64,000 nt of DNA from Iodobacter fluviatilis (GTDB taxonomy: Bacteria > Pseudomonadota > Gammaproteobacteria > Burkholderiales > Chitinibacteraceae): positions 593,455 through 657,454 of the forward strand of contig NZ_UGHR01000004.1 in NCBI RefSeq assembly GCF_900451195.1, given 5' to 3'. The translations under genes were made by a program, and so were the position numbers. Below, piece by piece: positions 37,866-48,200 of this stretch. The first letter of the stretch is position 1; the number at the start of each line of letters is the position of its first letter. The notes under the pieces are model-generated. The model did not search any database. It worked only from the letters and a program-made list of their open reading frames with translations, and was not told where the DNA came from.

Positions 37866-37889
37866 TGCATACTCCTTTACTTTTTTTAG

Positions 37890-38252
37890 GGGGCAGTTTT
37901 GCCCAATAGATTGACACTTTTAAACCGATATAGATAGATTAAACGATATTGATTGCAATATAGCAATCTTCGTAAAAAATTTTATCCCTGCTGAGCAATT
38001 TAATTTTTTGCTTAACTGTGTGGTTTTTGCTTATGAAAGAATTTATTTATTTTAGTATGCATGGTTGAGTACGAGGCGGGATAAAAAAGCAATTAGGTCT
38101 AGGGCTTAGAAAGTGTTGCGGAAATAAGATTTCGAATTATTTATGTTTATATTTGGTCTAAGGTTATTTGATTATGGTTTATAAAGAGTATTGTTGTTTT
38201 TTTAGTTGAGAATGGTGAGCAAGGCCTGCTCACCATTCTAGGTTTTAAATTA
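37890..38252. other. AT-rich gap between pilus operon B and the Ig lipoprotein
   Basis: About 360 bp of AT-rich sequence with no supported gene. It must hold the promoter of the Ig-domain gene and ends in the hairpin that follows pilY1 of operon B. Confidence 0.5.
38209..38239 (-). terminator. Terminator-like hairpin after pilY1 of operon B
   Basis: A 13-bp perfect stem AGAATGGTGAGCA/TGCTCACCATTCT with a 5-base loop, 13 bp after the pilY1 stop. There is no strong U-run. Confidence 0.65.
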
Positions 38253-41200
38253 TTAGTTCACAATCTCAGTCCACGCTGAGCGGCGGCCTCTTAAATCGGG
38301 CCTGAGAAGTGCTTTCCCGTGTTCTGGTGTGCCATCTGGTTTGATATCGAGGCTATCGTCTTTTTCAGTGATTACACTTGGGATTTGCTTTTGATCATCA
38401 AGCATAATGCCGTTTACATCGCTGCCTGTATTGATAGACCGGTCAAATTTCGGATTAGCACACATCCAATTGCTGCTGATCTCCTGTGGCAATAAATATT
38501 CTCTGCTGAGCCCGCCCGCTTCACATGCATCCCCACCCGGAATAGAGGTAAAGAAGCGTGCTTTTTCTCCTCGTGGCAGCGGATCATTCGCAAGGCGTTC
38601 TTTGTTGATGAACATATTAGCCCGCCAGCCCCTTGTTCTTTTATTGCATTCCAGTAGCGCCGCAGGTGTATCAAGCGCTCTGCTGTCGCCTTTGCGGGTT
38701 AACTGGATATCATTCCCATTTTTTTCAAATTGGAGCTCGTTCAGTGCCAGAGAGCTGCGTAAGGCAGTGAATGCGGTGTCGATAACGCTGGCGCTTGGAT
38801 CAACTAATAAGCCGTAAAAAGTATGGGTGTCGCTGTTGGCAATATCAGCCTGATTTAAATAGCGCCCGGTTCCAAAGGTCACATAGTGCATGGCTTCGTT
38901 AGAAGTGGTTTTGTATTCTGTAGCTTTAACCATAGGGGCTGTGGTAATGGCTTGTGGCGCCTGGTCTAACCCAGTTTTAGCAACTAATGCCCCGCTGCCA
39001 TCTTTGGGATTAAAGCGCCATAAATTGCCCGCTAAATCACCTGCGTAGGCCATTAAAATGGTGTCATCCACGTTTCTGTTTTCAAATAAAACGCCAATTT
39101 TAGATAAACCACACAGGCCGGTATTGTTGTTGCAGCTGCTGGTGAAGGTGTTATCAAGTACCCCGGTTGCAGCATTTAAGGCAAAAATATAGCCTTTATT
39201 ATCCGCATTGTCGTAGCCGCTGCTGAGTAAGACTTTCCATGTGTTGTTAACCTTCCCTACAACAGGAAAGCCATAGGTTTTGCCAAGACGTGTGTCACTG
39301 AAGCTCCATAAAAGGACTGGAGTGGTCGGGTTGGTGATATCCAGCGCATAGTATTCACCGCCGCCGCCACGTAAACCACCAATCAGAATTGTTTTCCATG
39401 TATTGCCTACTTTGATGTCGGCAATGGTGGGGGCACCATCAACAAAGTATTTGAAATCGTTAGTGTAAGCACGCTCGGCCTGCTGCCAGAGGCGTGGAAT
39501 AACGGTTGGAGGAACAAAAGCCCATTTTTCATCCCCGGTTACTGCGTCAAAGGCATGCAACATTCCATCATTGGCCGGGGCGTAAACCATAGCCTTTCTA
39601 TTTGTATTGCTGCGTACAAAATCAGCATAGCCTGCATCGCTGTAAGCTTTGTTTGGTTTTTTCACATAGCTGACGCCACCATGAATGACCGAGCCTAAAA
39701 AGCCTGTACGCACACGGTATAAGGAGTTTGGATCTTTTGCATCCGGCTTGATCTCATTGCTTTTATCGCCACGCAAATAATTAATCAGTGCACTGGCTGT
39801 ATTTTGGTTAAGTTGTGCGGAGTTGAGTGTGCCATTGCTGGTTTTAAGTGCGTTAACGCCTGCGGCCATGGCACTGCGAAGCGCACTGTTTTGGTCGTTA
39901 AAATCCGTAAGAGTGGTGCAGGCTCCAGGCGTGCAGGTATAAATCTTCCGGTTAGCATGGCCCAGCACCCCTAGTTTAGCGTTTGCAGACCAGGTGACAG
40001 CCTCTAATGCACTGGTTTCCAGGTTGAGGGTGCGTGCTTGTACATCGCCCGTCCAGCTGATGGTTTTAAAAGAGCTGGAATAAATAGAATTATCCCCTTC
40101 GCTCATAAACGAGCTGGATACATCGGACGATCCCACCGAGGCTGTTTTAGCCTCAATATCGCTAAGCGCTTTAGAGATCCCTGCCGCTACGGCGTTAGGG
40201 TCTTTGGCGCTGAAGTACTCACCACCGCCATTCACGGCTGCATGCCATAAATCATCAATGGTGGTAAGGGTGTCGCCAACTACTTGGGGCCAGGGTACGC
40301 GTTTATTCGTTAGTGGCTCGTAGTCGCTTCTTTTTAGCTGGCCATCCATACCTAGGCCCAGCGTATAGGTCCGCATAAGCTGACGCCCTTTGGCACCATC
40401 TGCAAAGGCCTCTACTCCAGGCACGTTATTGGCCATACTGCTGCGAATATCATTCTTAAAGTAATACATGGCCACGTCTGCCAGTGTTTCACTTGTATTT
40501 GTGTCATCTCTCATTGGGTATGGGATATTGCTGGCGTTATCTTGCTTGCCAATACCGGCATTATTGCCCCTGTTCCAGTAACCATCTGTTGTAAGGATGG
40601 TGAAGTTCTGCTGGCAGGTGTACTGCATAGGATCACTCACTCCAGAGGGGAGTTGGCCTGAATAAATTTTTCCTACTGCGTTGAGCGCACTTTTTAGTGG
40701 TGTGCCACCGCCTGGTGAGGTGCCATAGAGCATGGCATACCAAGCCGCTTTTTGAGGGTTGGCATAGTTATCAATATTAAGATAGCGGTCGCCGCTGTAG
40801 TAGCCACTGGTTAGATTGTTGATTGAAGAAAAACCGACGCGATAGCGGTCGCCAATGCTGGAAAAAGCCGCACCTGCACTGGATTTCATCATCAAAATGC
40901 GCGTGCGGTAATAGCTGAACCAGTTGGCAAAATTTTGCCTTTCTGCGGCTGATTTTGCGCTATTGTCTTGCGGGATAACTATTTTTTCCCAATCCGAGCC
41001 GGGCCAATTCAATCCCTGAGCGCACTGATCATCAGATGGTGCCTTGGCAGGTTTAAAGTTCCAATAGAACGCCGCTTCTCTGCTTGAGTTGCCATTGTTG
41101 GCTCCGGTAACCTTGTCGTAGGCAAAAAAGTCACGACTCAGGTTGTAGGTTGCAGTGCTGCCGCTGCTAAAGCCGTCATACCAGGCCGCTGTAAAGCTGG

Positions 41201-41483
41201 CATTCGGCATGTCCGTACCATTGGCGTTTTTGGGTGGTAGGTAGGTGGTCTTAGGGTTGTAATACACGCCATTGCAGGATGAATTATAGTAGCCGACACT
41301 ATTGCGCCAATTAATGACGCTATCTGGCATAAAGCTCCATGCCATAGAGCCAGAATCATCAATGATAAACATAACGTTGGGTTTGATATCACCCACGCTG
41401 AGCGTAGAGAGCGGTTTGTCTGCCGTTTGGGCTGCCCAGCTATTGAGGCTGATGCTTAGAATACTGAGTGCAATAATTTTCAT
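38253..41483 (-). CDS. pilY1: PilY1/PilC-type pilus tip adhesin, operon B
   Basis: The 1076-residue protein has a signal peptide (cleaved near NSWA), an N-terminal von Willebrand A domain whose MIDAS motif is DDSGSMAWS (about residue 41), and a C-terminal beta-propeller (about 600-1000) typical of PilY1/PilC, with YAPANDGMLHAFDAVTG, DGAPTIADI, GLRGGGGEYYALDITNP and YAGDLAGNLWRF. Known PilY1 proteins sit at the type IV pilus tip, drive assembly, adhesion and surface sensing, and bind calcium. GAGG is well placed before the ATG. It is the last gene of the six-gene operon B and has a clear paralogue at 45300-48743, with closely similar motif blocks and divergent spacers. Confidence 0.92.
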   Translation of the reverse strand: MKIIALSILSISLNSWAAQTADKPLSTLSVGDIKPNVMFIIDDSGSMAWSFMPDSVINWRNSVGYYNSSCNGVYYNPKTTYLPPKNANGTDMPNASFTAAWYDGFSSGSTATYNLSRDFFAYDKVTGANNGNSSREAAFYWNFKPAKAPSDDQCAQGLNWPGSDWEKIVIPQDNSAKSAAERQNFANWFSYYRTRILMMKSSAGAAFSSIGDRYRVGFSSINNLTSGYYSGDRYLNIDNYANPQKAAWYAMLYGTSPGGGTPLKSALNAVGKIYSGQLPSGVSDPMQYTCQQNFTILTTDGYWNRGNNAGIGKQDNASNIPYPMRDDTNTSETLADVAMYYFKNDIRSSMANNVPGVEAFADGAKGRQLMRTYTLGLGMDGQLKRSDYEPLTNKRVPWPQVVGDTLTTIDDLWHAAVNGGGEYFSAKDPNAVAAGISKALSDIEAKTASVGSSDVSSSFMSEGDNSIYSSSFKTISWTGDVQARTLNLETSALEAVTWSANAKLGVLGHANRKIYTCTPGACTTLTDFNDQNSALRSAMAAGVNALKTSNGTLNSAQLNQNTASALINYLRGDKSNEIKPDAKDPNSLYRVRTGFLGSVIHGGVSYVKKPNKAYSDAGYADFVRSNTNRKAMVYAPANDGMLHAFDAVTGDEKWAFVPPTVIPRLWQQAERAYTNDFKYFVDGAPTIADIKVGNTWKTILIGGLRGGGGEYYALDITNPTTPVLLWSFSDTRLGKTYGFPVVGKVNNTWKVLLSSGYDNADNKGYIFALNAATGVLDNTFTSSCNNNTGLCGLSKIGVLFENRNVDDTILMAYAGDLAGNLWRFNPKDGSGALVAKTGLDQAPQAITTAPMVKATEYKTTSNEAMHYVTFGTGRYLNQADIANSDTHTFYGLLVDPSASVIDTAFTALRSSLALNELQFEKNGNDIQLTRKGDSRALDTPAALLECNKRTRGWRANMFINKERLANDPLPRGEKARFFTSIPGGDACEAGGLSREYLLPQEISSNWMCANPKFDRSINTGSDVNGIMLDDQKQIPSVITEKDDSLDIKPDGTPEHGKALLRPDLRGRRSAWTEIVN

Positions 41484-41501
41484 GGTTTTACCTCAAATAG
41501 C

Positions 41502-42095
41502 TTAGAACAGCGTGGCCTGATAAAAAGTAACCGTGTCTTTGGGGCCTTCGATTCGTACGGTTATTTTGTAAATCATTTGATATTCGGAATTCCCTTCAGG
41601 CTCATTCGGCGACATTTTTTGCAGGTCGCAAGCGCTTCGGTTTGGGGTTTTTTGCCCTGCCGTGCTGCAACTGCGCTGAATAAAATAGGCTGCCCTGTAT
41701 CCATTGGCATTGAGCGCTTCATTTCTTCTGGCCTGAGCTAATGGGGCGTTTCCGGTTTGGGGATTAGCCCAAACCCAATTAATGCCGCCTGCCCATGCAT
41801 TGCCGGCAATGGGGTTGGCGGTGTTTGTCGGGCTATAGCCATTGTTGTCAGATGCACTATTGAGCTCAGTTGGGGCGACCTGGGATCTGTCTACCAGCCA
41901 GAAGCGGGCCTTTTCCAGTGCTATATCCGCTGCTGCGGTTGTGCCTTGGCGCAGGGCTAGATTATTTGCAATCTGGTTGCTGCCTATCATTGATCGGACA
42001 AGGGCAATGGCGGCTAATGTCATCACCACCAGTACGATCAGGGAAATCAGCAGTACCAGCCCTTTTTGCCTGTTTTTCAGCGCTTGAGATGGCAT
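41502..42095 (-). CDS. pilX: PilX-type minor pilin assembly protein, operon B
   Basis: The product is 197 residues from the ATG at 42095; an in-frame GTG at 42134 would add 13 but is not matched in the paralogue. It has a short basic leader, then KGLVLLISLIVLVVMTLAAIALVRS, the N-terminal hydrophobic helix of PilX proteins, which lack the usual Glu5. The motif NNLALRQGTTAAADIALEKAR follows, the family signature. C-terminal Cys-containing segments are conserved with the paralogue at 48806-49453 (QRSCSTA, SACDLQ). PilX works with PilV, PilW, FimT and PilE in priming type IV pilus assembly and presenting PilY1 at the tip. Confidence 0.88.
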   Translation of the reverse strand: MPSQALKNRQKGLVLLISLIVLVVMTLAAIALVRSMIGSNQIANNLALRQGTTAAADIALEKARFWLVDRSQVAPTELNSASDNNGYSPTNTANPIAGNAWAGGINWVWANPQTGNAPLAQARRNEALNANGYRAAYFIQRSCSTAGQKTPNRSACDLQKMSPNEPEGNSEYQMIYKITVRIEGPKDTVTFYQATLF

Positions 42096-42139
42096 ATATG
42101 CTCGTTTATAAATGGGTTTCACAATATTGGGCACCTGTT

Positions 42140-43330
42140 TTACGGCGCAGCCGTGCTGATTAAATTAGGCTGATTGGCAAACTTCTGATTACGCAGCGGC
42201 ACAACGGTTTCGTGTACGGTGTAGCGGTAGCACTGCCAGTTGGTATTGCTGGGCTGAGCATTGCCGGGTTTGCTGAATGAGCCTCCTGCCCATGTAAATT
42301 CAGCGTTGCTTGCCGTTGTACTGCAGCTGCCATCCCGTTTGGGTTTTTCGGGGTAGTTACTGCGCACCAGTACGCCATAGCGAATTGCGATCAGCTGTTG
42401 CCATCCGAGAAGGGTAGTGGGGGTTGTATTACTCCAGCTGCTGACGTTATTAGGAATATTGTCGCCATCTGTATTGGTATCAAAGCCATATTCTGCTTTT
42501 AGTTGGATGACATTTTCTGTGGTAATGCTCCAGCTGCTTTCATCGATGGCTTTATCTTTAGGCACATCCATGCTGATCAGGCTGCCATCCGTTTTATTGT
42601 CCGCCTGGCTGCATTGATTGGGGTTGCCTGCTAAATACACGCAGTAGGTGCGGCGAACCATCGTGCCAAAGTTAAATAAGCGGGTGGTGTTCATTGGCAG
42701 CGCTGCAGGGAAAGGCTGGTTTAATGCAGTGCCATTCCAAAGCGCATTGGTGGTGTGGCGCAGTAAAAAGTCTTTACCTGTTGAGGCGGGCGTGCCTGTG
42801 CCTGTGCAAGCGGCATTGGCGCAAGTCACTTGGAATAAAGGGCAGGCGGTTTGTGCCTGCTTACCCGGATCAGGCCATACCACAACTAAATCGCCAGCCC
42901 GGTACTGGCTTGCCAGTAAGATATTGACGAATTGATCATCATTATTGGTGTGCGTCGTTCCATCACCAAACAGGGCTGGCATGCCCGCTGCTGGTGATGT
43001 GCTGTACAGCATAGAAATTTGATCAGAACCACCGGCTAGAGATGTGATGCTTACAGGCACAAGAGGAAAATTGGTGTAATTGGGGTTTTTCGAAACCACA
43101 TTGCAGTTCAGTGCGCGGTTTGAGCCTATACCGTAGCCTGCACGCTCCAGTTCTTTCTGGATTTGCATAATGGCAATCCCGCCGCTGCTTTGAGCATTGC
43201 CATTGCCCAAGGTAGAGCGGCGAAAGCCTTCACTGGTATTAAAGGTCTGGTAGATGGCAAGAGAAGCCAGTAGTGAAATCACAATGGCAACCATGATTTC
43301 GATCAGGCCAAAGCCATAAGAGGGGCGCAT
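42140..43330 (-). CDS. pilW: PilW-type minor pilin, operon B
   Basis: The 396-residue product starts at the ATG at 43330, one base after the stop of pilV; the in-frame GTG at 43342 is less likely since the paralogue starts with MRQSSGFG. The type III prepilin-like signal is SYGFGLIEIMVAIVISLL with Glu in the helix, and GGIAIMQIQKELERAGYGIG follows, as in PilW. The C-terminal HETVVPLRNQ motif is shared with the paralogue at 49467. It is a minor pilin of the tip-priming complex. Confidence 0.9.
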   Translation of the reverse strand: MRPSYGFGLIEIMVAIVISLLASLAIYQTFNTSEGFRRSTLGNGNAQSSGGIAIMQIQKELERAGYGIGSNRALNCNVVSKNPNYTNFPLVPVSITSLAGGSDQISMLYSTSPAAGMPALFGDGTTHTNNDDQFVNILLASQYRAGDLVVVWPDPGKQAQTACPLFQVTCANAACTGTGTPASTGKDFLLRHTTNALWNGTALNQPFPAALPMNTTRLFNFGTMVRRTYCVYLAGNPNQCSQADNKTDGSLISMDVPKDKAIDESSWSITTENVIQLKAEYGFDTNTDGDNIPNNVSSWSNTTPTTLLGWQQLIAIRYGVLVRSNYPEKPKRDGSCSTTASNAEFTWAGGSFSKPGNAQPSNTNWQCYRYTVHETVVPLRNQKFANQPNLISTAAP

Positions 43331-43331
43331 C

Positions 43332-43856
43332 TTATAATCCACAGCGTATATGCTCCGTGTCCAGTGGGTCTCTGGTTTCTAAAATAGTGGGAATATCAAT
43401 CACGGTAGTGGCTTCATTCATGCCTTCGTTTTTACCAGCAGCGACCCCGGTTTTGGCTCCATTTGGTGTTGGCCAGTTAATGCTGATCGTTACCTGGCGC
43501 GAGCATGGTGTGCTGGTGGCGGGGATGTTTTTTTGAACGACCACAGTGCAAATGGCATCGTTCAGGCTTGTGCTCACTGCTTTTGCCCATCTCTGGGCGC
43601 CATCAGAGGACGGCGCTGCACTCTTACATTCGGTTCTTGCAATAGCAAAGCTGTCCAGGCTTGATACATTGCTGCGCATTTCACCGTCTAATCTCTGGAT
43701 TAACTGTGTGGCTGTTGTGCGGGAGCTGCTGCTCACCGAGTGCCGCATTGCGTTGGCTTGCAGGGCACTAATGGCCAGAATGCCAAATGAAAAAATACTG
43801 ATGCCAATTAAACACTCAAGCAGCATCGATCCCCGTTGGGAATAATGGATAGTCAT
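43332..43856 (-). CDS. pilV: PilV-type minor pilin, operon B
   Basis: The product is 174 residues from the ATG at 43856 (CGAGGT upstream). The prepilin signal is QRGSMLLECLIGISIFSFGILAISALQ, matching the PilV pattern, and TTATQLIQRLDGEMRSN follows. Cys residues spread through the C-terminal part (TECKSA, AICTVV, PCSRQV) suggest disulfides. It starts five bases after the fimT stop and ends just before pilW; the paralogue is at 50660-51190. Confidence 0.88.
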   Translation of the reverse strand: MTIHYSQRGSMLLECLIGISIFSFGILAISALQANAMRHSVSSSSRTTATQLIQRLDGEMRSNVSSLDSFAIARTECKSAAPSSDGAQRWAKAVSTSLNDAICTVVVQKNIPATSTPCSRQVTISINWPTPNGAKTGVAAGKNEGMNEATTVIDIPTILETRDPLDTEHIRCGL

Positions 43857-43861
43857 GGGGC

Positions 43862-44503
43862 TTACCTCGAGCAGCTGGCTGGATTTTTTTTCGGGGCATC
43901 GGGCAGGCAAAGCTGCGTATTGCCGCCTTCATCAACGCGCATGCAAATCCTTGCCGGGTTTTTTACGATGTTGTTATCGTCAGCGGGCTTGTTGCAGTCT
44001 GCTACGGCCGATTTATCTTGGCTGACAATCAGTAGCAAAGACTGATCAGCTCTGCCCAGTGCATCAAAGCGGATCATGGATTGATCTGCGTTAAGCTTAA
44101 ATTGGGCCGAGTTTCCTTCAGCAACCGTTTTGCCTTCAATAAAGGGGTAGCGGCTTCCGGCGGGCGCAGCTGTGGTGAGATTGGCACAGGCAGGGCAGGC
44201 ACGAATCAGCCAGGCCGTGCCATTCGCGCTGGGGCTCACATTATTGGCATTGCGATTGGTGGCTGCAACGGCGTCATTTGTAAGGATTAGCTCGACATAG
44301 CCATTGCGTTTAATCGCCTCGGCACGGGCCAGCTGCACGGCGCTTTGGAATGATTCAGCATAGGTTCGAAGCTGCGTACTGCGTACCCAGCCCTGAAATG
44401 GCGGGCCAGCCAGCGATAATAAAATGCCAAAAATAAGCAGCGTGATCAGGATTTCGACCAGCGTAAAACCCTGCTGATTGCGTTGAGGAATAAGTAAATC
44501 CAT
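43862..44503 (-). CDS. fimT: FimT/GspH-type minor pilin, operon B
   Basis: The 213-residue protein begins with a prepilin signal QQGFTLVEILITLLIFGILL (Gly-Phe cleavage site, Glu5) and continues with the FimT/GspH pattern: TYAESFQSAVQLARAEAIKRN, LTND, then GTAWLIRACPACANLT with a Cys pair, and MIRFDALGRAD near the C-terminus. It is a pseudopilin-like component of the minor pilin complex; some FimT relatives bind DNA during uptake. It starts two bases after the stop of pilE and is followed by pilV. The paralogue is at 51196-51840. Confidence 0.88.
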   Translation of the reverse strand: MDLLIPQRNQQGFTLVEILITLLIFGILLSLAGPPFQGWVRSTQLRTYAESFQSAVQLARAEAIKRNGYVELILTNDAVAATNRNANNVSPSANGTAWLIRACPACANLTTAAPAGSRYPFIEGKTVAEGNSAQFKLNADQSMIRFDALGRADQSLLLIVSQDKSAVADCNKPADDNNIVKNPARICMRVDEGGNTQLCLPDAPKKNPASCSR

Positions 44504-44505
44504 GA

Positions 44506-44916
44506 TCAGCAGCCAGACTTTTTGCTGACCCAGCAGTTGTCAGATTTCGCCCAGCCGCTGGGGGCTGCGGTGGTGGCTTTAATGCCCTGATCATCCAGCG
44601 TAAAGGTAAAGCCCGCTGTTTTTCCGCTACCTGTGGCGATAATGGTAAAGCTTTCTGCATTCAGGGGATTGCAACTGATGCTGAAGCTTTCTGATGGTTT
44701 TGCGTCTCTTTTGCAATCAAAGTCTTTATATGTGTGATTGTTCATATAAAACTGTTCAAGTTGTGTTCGCGTCTCACTGAGCTTGCTCTGGGGTTCTACT
44801 AGGCGGCTGCGGGTGACGTAATCGTTGTAGCTGGGGATGGCGATAGACGCCAAAATGCCGATAATTGCTACGGTGATCATGACTTCGATAAGGGTAAAAC
44901 CGGCTGAAACTCGCAT
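44506..44916 (-). CDS. pilE: PilE-type minor pilin, operon B
   Basis: The product is 136 residues from the ATG at 44916, with TAGGAG six bases upstream. It has a short leader and a type IVa prepilin site [35 protein letters not shown] with Glu5. The C-terminal half has Cys residues that can form a disulfide loop ([23 protein letters not shown]). It resembles the PilE minor pilins of pilus-tip operons rather than the major pilin. First gene of operon B; a 350-bp gap upstream should hold its promoter. The paralogue is at 51854-52273. Confidence 0.88.
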   Translation of the reverse strand: MRVSAGFTLIEVMITVAIIGILASIAIPSYNDYVTRSRLVEPQSKLSETRTQLEQFYMNNHTYKDFDCKRDAKPSESFSISCNPLNAESFTIIATGSGKTAGFTFTLDDQGIKATTAAPSGWAKSDNCWVSKKSGC

Positions 44917-44943
44917 TATTGCTCCTACTGTATTTGAGGGCAT

Positions 44944-45299
44944 AATGCTTACAAGTTGAGCATTTATCCAGTAGGCTAAAATGCCTATGGATTTTGATCA
45001 TCGGTCAATATTTATGGACGAACGGTAGTTGCAGTTTTGAATTGCAGGTTTTAAACGATTATTTGATGTTTTAGGCTGAAAAACAGGGGGAAAGAGGCGG
45101 GCTCGGTTTGGGTTAGATGGTGCTTTACATGATAAATATCATTAAATTCTAATGTTTGTTGCTAAAAAACCACGCATAAAATATTTATCTGCTGTTGATT
45201 CCTCAGGGCTAAGGGCCTGATAAATCAGCGCTCTTTATCGCTTCGAATATCAAACCACCTCACAGGTACGGATGCAAGTGCCGGTGAGGTGGGCTGGGC
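44944..45299. other. Gap between the two pilus operons
   Basis: Holds the presumed promoter of operon B and, at its right end, the hairpin that follows operon A. No gene seen. Confidence 0.5.
45255..45292 (-). terminator. Terminator-like hairpin after pilY1 of operon A
   Basis: Stem CCACCTCAC/GTGAGGTGG with a longer loop, 8 bp after the pilY1 stop, followed on the minus strand by TTTG. It may separate operon A from operon B. Confidence 0.6.
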
Positions 45300-48200
45300 T
45301 TAGCGCAGAATTTCACTCCATGAAGAGCGTTTTCCTTTTACTTGGGTATTGAGCCTTGCCGAGTCAACAGAGCCTGTGCCATCTGCATTGACTTTAATAC
45401 TGTCAAATTTAGACGTTGTAATTGAAACTCGGCGTGATGGATCATCAGATAATTTACCATCCGAATTTTTGCCTACGCTGATAAATACATTGGTTGATGG
45501 GTTCGCGCATAGCCAGTCTTTGCTTAAATTAAGCGGCATTTTGTATTCGCGGCTGATCCCGCCTGGTGTGCAGGAATCTGCGCCGGGAACAATCGAGCTG
45601 AATACGCCATAGGTATCAAAAGGAAATGGGTCATTAGGAATTCGTTCTTTACTAATTGGCAAATCAGCCCGCCATCCTTTTGTGCTGTTTTTGCAGCTGC
45701 TTAAATCAGTACCTAATGCAGAATTGGCCGCTCTTTTTAAAGTAATCGTATCAAAATTGCCATCGCCATTACTAAAGTCACCCGCAACAGAATTAGGGCA
45801 GTTATTAGATAAGCTGGTGCCATCAATACCATCGAGCGTGCTGACTGTGCCTCCCAAATTGTCTTTAATGGTTTTGTCGCAGGTTTTATCAATAATTAAT
45901 TCAATTAAAGAACCGGATGTGCCCAAATTATTAAAGGCAGAATCAATAGCGCCTAAGCTGGGATCTATTAATAATCCATAAATGGTTTGTGTATCGCTAT
46001 TGCTCATATCATTTTGGTTTAAAAAACGACCCGTTCCAAAGTTCACATAATGGGCGGGAATGCCGCTGCTGTTTTTATAGGCAGGCATTTCTTTAATCAG
46101 CGGGGCAGAGCTGATGGGCTGGCGCAGTGCGCTTGTGCCTGTGGTTGCCGCTAATACGCCATTGCCCTGTGCGCCAGCCACATCAAAGCGCCATAAATTA
46201 CCGGCTAAATCACCCGCGTAGACCATCTTGATGGTGTCATCAACATCTGGCTCAGTAAATAAAGCGCCAATTTTGGAAAGGCCGCACGTGCCATCGGTAG
46301 CGGTGCAGGTAGTGGTAAAGGTTTTTTCCAGAGCGCCAGTATCGGCGTTTAAAACAAAAAGGTAGCCCTTGTTATCGCTATTGTCATAGCCCGCTGTAAG
46401 CAAGACTTTCCATTGTCCTGCTATTTTACCCACCACCGGAAAACCGTAGGTTTTACCAAGGCGGCTGTCTTTAAAGCTCCATAAAGGGGCGGCAGGCACA
46501 GTGGCCGAAGGGTTGGTAATATCAAGCGCATAGTACTCACCGCCACCACCTCGCAAGCCGCCTACCAGAATGGTTTTCCAGCTGCTGCCATTATTGATAT
46601 CGGCAATGGTGGGCGATCCATCTACAAAATACTGGAAGTTGCTGTCGTAGTTTCTGTCGGCTTGTTTCCACAGGCTGGGCAACAGGCTGGGTGGGATAAA
46701 GGCCCATATTTCTTGCCCTGTTGCGGCATCAAAGGCATGCAGCATGCCGTCATTGCCCGGTGCGTAAAGCATGGCTCGGCGGCTTAAGTTGGTCCGTGAA
46801 AATGCACCATAGCCGGCATCCGGATAAGCTTTTTCAGATTTTTTAACATAGGTCACCCCGCCATGGATAATCGCACCAAGGATTTTGGTGCGCTGGCGAA
46901 AGAGCGCTGTGGTTGCGGCTAAATCAGGTACTGAAGTAGTGGGCTCATTGCTTTGATCACCCCGCAAGTAATCAACCAGTTTACTGCCCGTAATGGCAGT
47001 CTGCTGGGCTGCGTTCAGTGAGTTTGCTGTTTTTAAGCTGGTGACCCCCGCTGTAATGGATGCATTACTGCCATAGGTTGCAGCGTCAAAAGTAGTGAAG
47101 CTGGTGCAGCTGCCTGTGCAGGTATAAATAGCACGGGGATTGCTGGTTAATGAGCGTGTGGCCAGCAAATCCTGCGCCGACCAAAGAGCTGTGGTGGTAA
47201 AGGTTGAGCTATTCACATCAACAGTTCGGGCCGCTACATCCCCGGTCCAGTCACGCGTTTTATAGCTGCTGTTGTAAACTTTATTGTCTGCTGCGGTCAT
47301 AAACGCGTTGGATACATCAGGCGCGCCCACCGATCCCAGCCTAGAGCTGATATCGTTAAGCGCACTTTTCAAGCTGGCTGCCACGGCATTAGGGTCTTTG
47401 GCGCTAAAATATTTACCTCCGCCATTCACCCCCGCATGCCATAAATCATCAATGGTGGTTAATTGATCCCCAACGACAGTTGGCCAGTTTTTTGTGCCAT
47501 TTTTTATCCCTACAAAGTCATTTAAGCTGGCATTGCTGTTGGTTTCGTAATCATCCACATAATTGAGCGTGCCATCCATCCCTAGGCCTAAGGTATAGGT
47601 ACGCATCATTTGCCTGCCTTCAGGGCCGGTATCAAAAGCAGGGATGCCCGGCGCATTATTGGCCATGCCCGTACGTAAATCGGTTTTAAAGTATTTCATG
47701 GCCACATCGGCCAGATTATTTGATTGACCTGCTCCGTCGTACATGGGCCTTGGTACGCCGGAACCCGTGTCCTGATTGCCTACAGAGACACTGTCGCCAC
47801 TGGCATTCCAGTAGCCGTCGGTGGTTAAAATTTCAAAGTTTTGCTGGCAGGTGTACTGGATAGGGTCGGTCACCGCGCTTTTATTGCCGGCATAAATCTC
47901 CCCAACGGCTTGTAATGCTGTTTTTAAAGGCGTACCACCGCTGGGAGGAACGCCAAAAAGCATGGTGTACCAGGCGCTTTTTTGCGTGCCGTCAAAATCA
48001 GAAATATTTAAAAATCCTGAGCTAGCAAAGTTATTGGAAGACAGCCTGCCGATCCGTGAAAAACCGATACGGTAGCGGCTGTCCATATCCGCAAAAGCAA
48101 GGCTGGCACTGGATTTCATCATCATCATACGGGTGCGGTAATAGCTAAACCAGTTGGCAAAATTTTGCCGTGCAGCCACTGATGCCGCGCTGGCATCACT